The notes under the pieces are model-generated. The model was not told the DNA's origin. It saw only the letters and a program-made list of their open reading frames with translations, and did not search any database. This document shows positions 12,259 to 21,556 of a DNA stretch of 25,891 nucleotides, piece after piece. Numbering within the stretch: the first letter of the stretch is position 1; each line of letters opens with the position of its first letter. The DNA comes from Ichthyophthirius multifiliis (Eukaryota > Ciliophora > Oligohymenophorea > Hymenostomatida). Location of the stretch: positions 1 through 25,891 of the forward strand of contig NW_004086029.1 of NCBI RefSeq assembly GCF_000220395.1. The letters are read 5' to 3'. The position numbers and the translations under genes are program-made.

Positions 12259-13635
12259 ATATATAATTATAAATTTTATACACTGCTGAGTATACATCAG
12301 AAAATTTACCACTTCCTAATTTTTTACCTAACTTAAAATTTTAAATTGAATTTTTTTTATTGAAACTATTATCTTATAAAGAAATTTAAATACTCTATGT
12401 TATTAGTCCATTAGGCTCAAAATATACTTAATTATCAATATTTGGATTATTTTTTTCCGTTATAATTTATTTAGCAAAAATATCTAAATTACTCATATTT
12501 TTACCTTCGTTTTTAACACTTTTAGGCCCCTAACTTACCCTTCCACTATAAGCTGGGGAATTCTACGTATTTTTCTATAAATATGCTACATTATTCTATT
12601 CTAAATTAGGAATTTTATTCTTCAAATCAGTAACTTATTATTAAAAGTTATCTTTTATAATTAAATTATCAAAAGATTTATTAGAATTAGTATTCGAAAT
12701 TAAATCTTAATAGGGTTTTTTTCTTTTCGCAGATTCCATTATCGATTCAATTTATAAATTTTAATCACTCTCATTTGAATATTTCTAAATATTTTTTGGT
12801 GTATTAACTTTTTAATTTACATTTTAAGTATTTTCAAAAGAAATAATATTTTTAGGATTTTAAAAAGAAGATGTATTTTTTTAACTTTCATTATCTAAAG
12901 GAATTTTTTACATATAATGATCTTTTTTTCTTTAAATTAGTCTTTTTTTTCTTAAAATTATTCTTTTATTTCTTTAAATTATTCTTTTTTTCTTAAAATA
13001 ATAAACAGTTTTTCTCATCTTTTATCTCGTCCTTTATATTGTTTTTTTTCACATCTTTTTCTCTTCTTATTTTCTTCTTTTTTTCCTCTTTTTTTTCATT
13101 TATTTTTTCATTTTTTTACTCGTCTTTTTTCTCGTCTTTTTACTAGTCTTTTTTCTCGTCTTTTATATCGTCTTTTTTACTTTTTTTTCAGAAGGAAACT
13201 CCTCCTTATTTTTTTTAAATTATTCTAATATTTCGTCTATTATTTTTTATTATTATCCAGGAGTAATATTATGATTTTCTTTATTTTCATTGCTTTTTTT
13301 TACTCTAAATCATCTTTATATAATTTGTTTCCCAGAACACATGTTTAATCTGTATATAATACACTTTTTGAAGATTTTCGGAAGAGCTTTATATTATTTT
13401 CATTAAAAAAATCTTGGCTTTATTAATATTCTTCATATTTATTCTAAAGTAAATTATATAATGATGAAAATAACATTTCTATTTCTTTTATTTTCTTTAA
13501 TGTTTAAATAATTAATTTAGATTCAATTTGTAAATTTTTAAAAAAATCCAAAGCCTTTTCTTCTAAATCACAACATTCTATTTCAAAAATGCTTTTTTTT
13601 CGATTAATTTAAATACTTTTATAAGACAATAACAT
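11220..13635 (-). CDS. Aurora-like Ser/Thr protein kinase with long low-complexity N-terminus
   Basis: The kinase domain is C-terminal. It reads LGKKLGSGKFSDVYSA (P-loop), VAIK (ATP Lys), EIKTQYMLSHPNIVSLYGYF, RGIVHRDIKPENIIL, KICDFGYATF, RQTFCGTLDYVSPEMVEGKQ, and DIWSVGILVYELIFGNAPF. The activation segment RxTxCGTLDYxxPEM and the close LSHPNIxxLYGYF are hallmarks of Aurora kinases, which act in spindle assembly, cytokinesis and, in protists, flagellar control. It ends at TGA 11220-11222. Introns: 11418-11474, 11706-11800 and 12153-12281; the last two carry (TA)n. The N-terminal ~400 residues begin MLLSYKSIQIN and contain a Lys/Glu/Asp-rich tract (about 12930-13190) and a Ser/Asn/Gln-rich tract. 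The frame needs at least two one-base corrections there, at the T8 run 13294-13301 and the T7 run near 12923-12929. The domain itself is uninterrupted and all catalytic residues are present. Confidence 0.88.
11726..11776. repeat. (TA)n microsatellite in Aurora-like gene intron
   Basis: Pure TA run within intron 11706-11800, which separates the HRDIKPEN exon from the DFG exon. Confidence 0.92.
12200..12265. repeat. (TA)n microsatellite in Aurora-like gene intron
   Basis: TA run with a few AAA/TTA interruptions inside intron 12153-12281, between the P-loop exon and the VAIK exon. Confidence 0.9.
12930..13190 (-). repeat. Degenerate AAGACGAGAAAA-type coding repeat
   Basis: On the minus strand, units such as AAAGACGAGAAA recur (clearest at about 13119-13175), encoding KDEK-like peptides in one frame and KTRK-like in another. 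It makes up the Lys-rich segment of the Aurora-like N-terminus. The correct frame cannot be fixed by eye because of homopolymer errors. Confidence 0.65.
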
Positions 13636-13909
13636 TTTTTTTTTATATATATATATTAAAATTAAATTCTTATTTTAATATTAATAAATTATGATATATA
13701 AAAAAACTTTTTTTTTTTTTAAAAAAAAAAAAAAAAATTAAATAAGAATTTTGAATATTTTTTTTGTATTTAAATTATAAATTAATTTAAATTATTTAAA
13801 TTTAATATAAAAAGAATTATCATAAAAAATAAAAATATAAAATAATTAATATATCATATAGGTTTTATATATATTTATTTTATCCTATCTTACTATAATT
13901 CTCGAAATA

Positions 13910-13983
13910 GCCAGCGTAGCTCAGTTGGTTAGAGCGCGAGTCTCATAATCTCGAGGCCGAGGGTTCGAGCCCCTCCGCCGGCA
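13910..13983 (+). tRNA. tRNA-Met (CAT), elongator type
   Basis: A 74-nt cloverleaf without encoded CCA. The acceptor arms are GCCAGCG/CGCCGGC, the D-arm GCTC..GAGC with loop AGTTGGTTA, the anticodon stem-loop CGAGT-CTCATAA-TCTCG, and the T-arm GAGGG-TTCGAGC-CCCTC with a 5-nt variable loop. The anticodon is CAT. The normal TTCGA T-loop and G1-C72 pair indicate elongator rather than initiator Met. The T31-T39 apposition is also typical of eukaryotic elongator tRNA-Met. One A4-C69 mismatch sits in the acceptor stem. There is no intron. It is an isolated GC-rich island in a very AT-rich flank. Confidence 0.96.
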
Positions 13984-13992
13984 TTTTTTTTT
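13984..13992 (+). terminator. RNA polymerase III terminator (T9)
   Basis: Nine T residues immediately follow the tRNA discriminator base, the expected Pol III stop signal. Confidence 0.85.
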
Positions 13993-14073
13993 ATTATAAA
14001 AATAAAAAATTATATATTTAATTTTTAATTAAAAAAGAAAAAATATATAATAAATTGGGTATTTTTATTAAAA

Positions 14074-14080
<7 letters not shown>

Positions 14081-14108
<28 letters not shown>
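14081..14108. repeat. (TA)n microsatellite
   Basis: Pure TA run of about 14 units between the tRNA-Met and the orphan minus-strand gene. Confidence 0.85.
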
Positions 14109-14115
<7 letters not shown>

Positions 14116-14122
14116 TATATAT

Positions 14123-14938
14123 TCATTTTTCTATTTTATATTCTAAATAATTATTATTTATTATATTTAAATTTTTTTATTTTTAGGAAGTTTTTGCTTT
14201 TAAATTAACTTTGTATTTTTTCGTTATTTTATGCATTAATTATAAATCAGTTGTTAATTACTTTACACTATTTTAATTTTGAATTTTTTATTATTTAATA
14301 ATAGAATTTTATATAGATTATTAACAAATTCCAACCTTAGATTTTTATTATTATTCTAAATTAATAACAGAAATAGATTTTTTTCTTTTTTCAAAATTAT
14401 TAATTTAATTATTAATTAATTTTGTTTCCTAACAATTTGAATTTATAAATCTAGCACTTTCTACATTTACATCATTTTCAGTTTTTACCATATCGTTTAT
14501 TTATTTTTATAATCCAAATGATTCTCTAAGTAATAATTAAGAACTTTTTTATTTTTCTTTTTAAAATTATAAAGAATCGGTTGTTTAAGTACTTATTTTG
14601 AATGTTTTTAGACTATTTTCATTATATTATTCATCTTTTTTTTATATATTTATAGAAAATAAAGGAGTTTTGGTAATTGTAGACATTAAAATTTAAAGAA
14701 TTGATATAAACAAATATTAATATTTTTGATTTTGGACAAGTTTTATAAAATAATTCTCATTAATAAATTTTTCTCGAAATATATTTAAGTGATATTTATC
14801 GTTTTTAATAATTTAAAAATACTAATTTTATAAAAAAATTATTTCTTCAATATTTTTTGAACCTTCTTTTATTTTCTAAAGGTCAGTTTCATCTGAAAAT
14901 ATACTCGAATCACTACTTGAAGGCGATTTTTTACACAT
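14123..14938 (-). CDS. Orphan low-complexity protein, about 270 residues
   Basis: From ATG 14938 a single frame reads MCKKSPSSSDSSIFSDETDL, then IKEGSKNIEEIIFLQNQYFQ, YHLNIFREKFINENYFIKLV and QNQKYQYLFISIL. It continues as an Asn/Gln/Ser/Lys-rich tail (DVNVESARFINSN, KRKKSISVINLEQQQ). The serine-rich head followed by acidic residues could be a phosphorylation site cluster. I do not recognise a family. The frame has no TGA for over 250 codons, unlike the other frames. The 3' end is uncertain: the literal frame stays open into the TA repeat, while one extra base in the A7 run near 14170 would give TGA at 14123-14125. The first 100 residues look more ordered than the rest. Confidence 0.55.
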
Positions 14939-15013
14939 TTTATGATAATTTAATTTATTATTCAGTTAATTTATAGTATCATATTGTTATAATTATTTCT
15001 ATATATATATTTT

Positions 15014-15048
<35 letters not shown>

Positions 15049-15539
15049 AATATACTTTTAATGTATTTATTTATATAGTCATATTTTATATTAATGTAAT
15101 GTAATATTTTTCATTAAAATTAATATTTTTTGAAGAATCATTAGAAATGTCTTTTTTTATATTATATAATATAAATAAAAAATTTACTAGTATTTTTCGT
15201 TAAATTGGAAAAATTTGTTAATAACTTTTTCTTTTTATTATATTAACAAAATTAAATATTTAAAAAAGGTATTATATTATATACTTATTAAACTTAATGA
15301 TTTATATAATTGTAAAAGTTTTAGGTATTAATCATTTTTTTTTGTTATAAATAAGTAAATTATATATAAAAAAAATTTATTTAATTAATTTAAAAAATAA
15401 CTATATAACTATATTATATATAAAATTTAATTTCTATATTTACAACAATAAAAATACTTAAGTACTTTAATTTCTTTTTATATCTAAATAAAATAAATTT
15501 CTTAATTATTTTTTATTATAAAAAATAAGAAAAAAGCCC
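14939..15539. other. AT-rich divergent intergenic region
   Basis: 600 bp between divergent starts at 14938 (minus) and 15540 (plus), with a TA tract at about 15018-15045. No coding pattern is visible on either strand. It presumably contains both promoters. Confidence 0.6.
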
Positions 15540-16410
15540 ATGTATTTTTATTAATTATTATCCTATACATAATTATTCTTATTCTTTTATATACTTCCTG
15601 ATTTAATATACCTATAATACTCAAAAATTACCTATTTATTCCCATAAGACTACTAAAAATAGATATATTTGCCTTTTTTAACAAATTTAATGACATATTA
15701 TTCATTTTCGTTTTTATATATGTTAATATATAAAGGCAAATACTAATTTTTTGAAAAATATAAAATCTAAAAGGATAAAAAATGGCCTTGGGAAGACCCT
15801 AAAAATACTAATATATGGAAATAAACATTAAAAAAACATTAATGAATAATTTTGTGAATATTTTTGTGATATAATTTGGATTTTTACATATAGAAACTTT
15901 ACTAAATGGTGTTCAAGTAGAAACAGACTAAATGTTTTTCCCTTCAAAAACCGAAAATTTCCTAAGCATATTAATTCTCTTATTTTTCCATGATTTTTGC
16001 TTTTATTTCATCCACCGTTTCCAACACTAAAAGCCCATTTATTAATATATACATAAAATACACCACTAATATTACCAAAATGTATGTATTGCAGGTCAAT
16101 ATTTTCATCCTATAGATTATATAATAACTATACTAGCACCAACATATATAATGTTTAAGTTTTTGAAAAAAAATTGCATATAATTAGCCTTTGTATGTGG
16201 GTTTTTATCATGAGTATCAATTCTATAGACGAACATTCGGGTTATGAATTCCCTTGGAGTCCTTTTAATTTGACCAAATATAATGTTTCTGCTGAATTCC
16301 ATGAATTTCACCATTTTAGTAATACTGGCGCTTTTGGATCTATTTTTAATTTTTACGATAAACTTTTTAAAACAGATTTAGAATTTAATAAATTTAAAAA
16401 AAAAAAATGA
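15540..16410 (+). CDS. Sterol C4-methyl-oxidase-type fatty acid hydroxylase (di-iron, ER membrane)
   Basis: From ATG 15540 to TGA 16408-16410, about 290 residues, the usual size for methylsterol monooxygenases. Seen motifs: KKWPWEDP, the first histidine box HRFQH within HDFCFYFIHRFQH, the second HKIHH, then QYFHPIDYIITILAP, EHSGYEFPWSPF, and the third box HEFHH followed by FSNTGAFGSIFNFYDKLF. These are the eight-histidine di-iron signature plus the H-GYEFPWSP block characteristic of ERG25/MSMO1. The family oxidises the C4 methyl group of sterols. A Tetrahymena relative is implicated in sterol C24 de-ethylation, so the exact substrate cannot be set. Several hydrophobic spans precede box 1. The C-terminus KFKKKK fits a KKxx ER-retrieval signal. 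Two one-base frame corrections are needed, at A7 15830-15836 and A8 16166-16173. No introns. Confidence 0.88.
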
Positions 16411-16541
16411 ATTAAAAAATTTTCTAATATATATTATTTATTTTTTTCCAAAAAAAATAAAAAAAAAAACTATTAAATAAATATTTTTTTGTTTTGTTTT
16501 TTTTTTTTAAAAAAATAAAAAAAAAAAATATAATTTATTTT

Positions 16542-19520
16542 ATGATAATCCCAATAAAAACTAAACTAGAAACCTACGAAAAAAAACTCTTTTACACAAT
16601 CTTATTTATTCTCGAAAAAAGCTATTTTAATCAATTTCTAAAAATCTTCTCGATATTCATCTAAACCTATTAAATAATATATATATTGTCCAAATCTCCA
16701 CATTCAGAGTGGCTTTATTCTCATTCATAAGGCCAATATGTAGGAAAAGCTTCATAATATATAATGTTTAGTCCGTATTTCTAAAATAATGCATAGAATT
16801 ACAATATAGCCTTTATTTCAGTAACTATAATAAATATATTTATGATTTCATAGTTTTTTTTGCTTTCTATAATATAAGAACCTGGTAAAAAATATAATTA
16901 TCCCATATTTTATTCCATTTAAGCTATATTTATTAATATTCTAACAGAAATACTATACCTTCCTATATAAGATTTACTCTTAACAAGCATAAACTGTAGT
17001 TAAAATGCGGAAAATACACTAATAAATAATTTTAATTAAAAGCAGTGTTTTTCTCCTTAAAATATACTGCAAATTTCAATTGGTATTTTTACTTTTTTTG
17101 TGCTTTTTTTTCACCAAATTTTAACCAAGTAAATTTTCTTCGAAATAAAGCTTGAAAAAACCAAAAAAATCAGTAAAATTTCCGGAAAATACGAAACACT
17201 AATTTCCTATTTTCAGACATTATTGGCCTTTAAATCTAATATTTTCAACTAAAAAATTCAAAGCATTATTTTCTCTTTTATCCTCCTTATATTCTCCCTG
17301 TATATACATTATTATAACCTCTCCTATATAGACGAAAATGATCTCGTAATGCATAAAATCTCCAAAATTTAAATCTAAACCATAATTTCATCCCTAATCT
17401 CTCTTTTAATCTACTATACGGGCATATTTACTTCTTCTTCGATTTTTATATTATATATAACCACCCTTATAGGCTTTTTAATCTTGAATATTTTCCAATA
17501 AGAAATTTCCTATACTCTATTATCGAAGAAATCTTCCGAATACCAAAACGCAGATGAGGCTTTTTAACAGTTAAGGACAGTATACCTAGCTTTGTAAGAC
17601 TATGAAAAGAACACTATTATATTAAATGGGTTTTATAATTAACATTTAAAGGATTGTCCAAAAATATTGTGTCCTTCGAGAGCTCCTAAATCTCAAATTT
17701 TATAATTTAAAAAAAGCCTAAATATTTAAAGTGAAAATGAACTATAAATTCTGCTTTATTTTATAATCTCGATTATATTTTAAAATAATATAATATAATT
17801 TCGAAATGATTAAAAATTAAAAATTTTCTATTGTTTATTTCTCTTAGACTGTTTGTAAATTAAAGACTAGATATAATAATGGATATCTTTTGTAGATTTA
17901 TAAAGTGCTTCTTTTTTTTAGAGATTTTAACTTTTTTATATTTAAAATTAACTAGAATTTTCCGAGGAAAAAAACTCTACTTTATTAGATTTTTCATAAT
18001 AAATATAAACTGTAGAAAAAAAAAGTTTCTTTTTGAAGTAAAATTTCCTCTAATCCGCTTAAAATTTTCTCTCTTTCTGGTCTGAATTGGCTGAATAAAT
18101 CCCCAATTCTTCCCTTCTTTTTGCTTCTGCTAAAAAAATACTCGCCTCCTCAACAATTTGTGAATAAGAATTCCAAAAACTCAAAAAATCTTAACAACTT
18201 TCTCCCGAAATAGTCCGTCTATACTTTTTATATACCATCCAAATACACGAAAAATAGTCTAATAATATCGAATTTCCTGCCCAAATTGACGAAAACTAAA
18301 GCTATCTAGTAAAAAAGGACAAAAAAATTCAAGAAACAATCCCAAATGTTAATTTTACGAGCGCAAATATCCGTATAACAGCCGAAGATTCAAACTTAGG
18401 TCTCATATAAAGCCTAAACATGGAAGTTTTAAGGATCTTAAGCATATCTTCTCAATCTAAACTACTAAACTCGAATATATCTAACATAATGCCGAATATA
18501 TACGGGAAATAACACAATAGTTTCATCTAAAATTACCTAAATACACAGGCAGAAAAAATATTGAATTCCACTCAAGACTTTTTTATAAAAACTTCATCCG
18601 ACTTAATTATTGGAATTAAATTAAAAGTGAAAAATCTGTACGGATTTACTAGTGGAAGTGTATTTTTGGGTACTTTTTATATCAAAAGCAGTCTTTTTTA
18701 GAATTAAATTTACATTTTAGTGGATAAAGAGGGTATTATAGATAGTTTTACGGGAAATGCCATATCTTGTTTAAGAATAAACTCAAGGAAAATTAAAAAA
18801 AAGGAAGTTTCTATTGATAAATATATACCGAATTTTTTCAGATAATTAAAGGATTTCAAAAGTAGTTCAGGAAAAATAATTTAATTTGAAAAATAATATG
18901 GAAAAGTTAACGTGTCTGATATTTTTTTTCTCGGGAAAAATTAAGGCTTTATTATAGAAATTAAAATGGAATAAAATCTCTAGTCTAAAACTTTTAATTA
19001 GATTTAAAAATAGGAAAATTCTTAAATTTCAACTTATAATAAATAACGTATTTCTTTGACTCCTTAAAATATAAATGCATAGACATTATTTTTTTACTTT
19101 GATTTATAATTTCTATAGTACAGAGCATTTTTTAAAACAGAAAATAAAATACAAAATAAAAATAATAATAATAATGAAAACTTTATTTTTCTAGAAAAAA
19201 ATGATACGGATTTCGAAAAAGGAATACAATAAATGGAAAAATATATAGACGAATGGATTAAAAATTACAAAGAAAAAGATGAAAATTGCGAAAAAAATAA
19301 TTTATATACAATAAGTGAAAAAAATTAAATTAAATACGATAAAAATATACGAACAATGATGCTTTACTAAAACAAAATCTACGATTAAATGGATTTGTAA
19401 AAAATGATGGAAAACGAAGAAGATTTATTAGATAATGATAAAGATAAAGAATAAGCAAATATATAAGATTAAAATGCATTAATTGAGAGTAATGACCATT
19501 AGTAAATAAATAAAGTATAA

Positions 19521-19600
<80 letters not shown>

Positions 19601-21496
19601 TATATCCTATATCCTTTATATTTTTATATTAGATTTTAAGTGATAAATAATTATTTTAAGAATTTTTAAGCAATAAAAAATATGATATAAATTAGGATAT
19701 TATATTTTATTTAAAAAATTTTGTAATTATACTTTTATCTATAATAGTATTGTATATATTATTTGATTTCTTTTACTATGGTATTTAAATTTCTAATACT
19801 GTAATTTCATATGACTATTTAAACACTTCTTTTTTATTTATTTCTAATTTATAACATATAGTTTCTTTGTTACATATTATGAGATGTTTAAACGAGGGTT
19901 TTTTTTATCAAAAATAGTCTATATAAGATCCTGAGAGAACTACAATACATGAGAAATTAAAAAAGATACAATTTTTTTTAAACTGACACTGATTATCTGA
20001 TTAATAAAATTTATTCAAATCAAATCGGCGTAAGTACATTAATGAAAAACATTTTTTCTGAACAAAAATAGATATCTCTTTCTCTAAAAACCACCGACTA
20101 ATAGATAATTGAATACAAAGAAAATTTATATTAAGGCACCTAATAAGTACTAACTAAATTAAATCATCTAAGAGAAGTATAAATGGGTTCTTTGACTGAA
20201 TAAGACTTTGACTTTTACTAAATAACATATAATTTTCAAAATCCCATATTATAAAAATAACAAGAGTATATAATCGAGCAATAAACACAAATTAACACTG
20301 ATTTAAAAAGAAACTTTTCAAATCAATAACTAATCATGTTTTTAGGATTTGTATTAATAACTATTACTATAACCTTTAAATTAATACTATATATGATTTT
20401 ATTGAGAAAATCTTTCCAAATAATTAGCCTATTATCTACTATATAATAAAACGATATAAAATAAAATATACATAACTGTGATAATTTCATTTCTAAACTC
20501 ACTAATTTCGAAGAGGAAAACGAAAAATCGGAAAACTCAGATTAAAATCTATTAAATGATAAAAAATCTAACAAAGAATCCGAAATGTATTAAAAAAATT
20601 CCTTTCAAAAATTCAATATGTAGGTTAATAGGTAAATTTTGCATTAATTTTTTAAGTTTTGGTGGATTTTCCCTTATTTTTTATTACTATCTTTGTCTTG
20701 CTTATATACTGGATTATCCTATTCTTTTAGTTTTCAGTATTTATTGACAATGGAAAATTTATAAAATGAATCTCAAATCATCTTCTCATTAGAGTCTCAA
20801 TTTAAAATTATGTAAAACCTTCTTATGGATAATATTTTATTTGGTAAAAAATAAATAAATATTGATTTTTTGAAAAAATAAATCGAATAAATGTATGAAA
20901 ATATTAATCTTTTGGAAAAAATCACTATAATAATATAAATGACCTTCCAAATGATTATAAAGCTTTTTTTTAGCAACTTTTTTCATAAAATAAAATTTGC
21001 GAGTTATAAGGTTTTAATAATGATGACGATTTTGAGGCTTGTTAAAATAAATTCGATAAAATTCTTACTTAAGGCATGAATGTTATATTAGTTAAATTAA
21101 TCGAAAACATTATTTATTTTTTGAATTAAAATAACTTTCCATATGGAAGTTAAAATAAGTATGAATTTGCGACTTCTTAATAAATGTACTAAATTAATTA
21201 TTTTATATAAAAAATAAGGGTTTCATTTAGAAATCTTAACGAATAATTTATTAATGGATTATATTCATTTTCCGATAAATTTATATCTATTGAGGATTAC
21301 ACTTTTAATTTCTATTATTTTCCTATCATTTTTCATCTGCTTTTTTTTCTATATACCTATTATTAATAATATTGAGTAAGAACTAAATTAATAAAAACAA
21401 ATCCTTTTATTTATTCCTTTACAATAATTATCCAAAAACTATGCAATTAGACAATATATATTAAAATGTATAAGATAAAGTAAAATAGATAAATGA
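16542..21496 (+). CDS. Large multi-pass membrane protein, TmcB (tiny macrocysts B)-like, with PAS-like region
   Basis: Exon 1 (16542-19514) is 991 uninterrupted codons; intron 19515-19632 joins in phase 0 to the exon starting 19633. The whole is about 1,600 residues. The N-terminal ~330 residues hold several membrane spans (ISVTIINIFMISQFFLL, ISIGIFTFFVLFFHQIL, IIFSFILLIFSLYIHYY). Then comes DYEKNTIILNGFYNQHLKDC with CPKILCPSRAP, a Cys/His segment typical of this family. A PAS-like part follows (ISNIMPNIYGKQHNSFIQNY, SSDLIIGIKLKVKNLYGF, YILVDKEGIIDSFTGNA; residues about 640-745). Exon 2 has more spans (FVIILLSIIVLYILF, FLGFVLITITITFKLILYMI, WWIFPYFLLLSL) and ends LLFIPLQQLSKNYAIRQYIL. The family is greatly expanded in ciliates; a sensory or signalling role is suspected, not shown. 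Frame corrections are needed at T8 19972-19979, A6 20916-20921 and T8 21341-21348. Confidence 0.82.
19524..19618. repeat. (TA)n tract plus three CTATATC units in TmcB-like intron
   Basis: About 37 TA units followed by a short CTATATC-type 7-bp tandem repeat, all inside intron 19515-19632. Confidence 0.9.
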
Positions 21497-21556
21497 AATA
21501 TAATATATATATTTATTTATATATATATATATATATATAAATATTTTTTATTTTAT

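Noticed and set aside
16117-16314. Minus-strand open frame of 65 codons
   Set aside because: It is antisense to the sterol oxidase, whose His boxes identify the true strand.
15540-16410. Interpretation of the sterol oxidase as a pseudogene
   Set aside because: All eight iron-ligand histidines and the terminal motifs are intact; only two homopolymer positions disturb the frame.
17879-18085. Plus-strand 68-codon open frame with hydrophobic character
   Set aside because: It is an alternate frame of the continuous 991-codon exon of the TmcB-like gene, whose own frame shows family motifs.
19330-19524. Minus-strand open frame of 64 codons
   Set aside because: It is antisense to the Asp/Glu/Lys-rich end of TmcB-like exon 1; the hydrophobic look is a mirror of A-rich codons.
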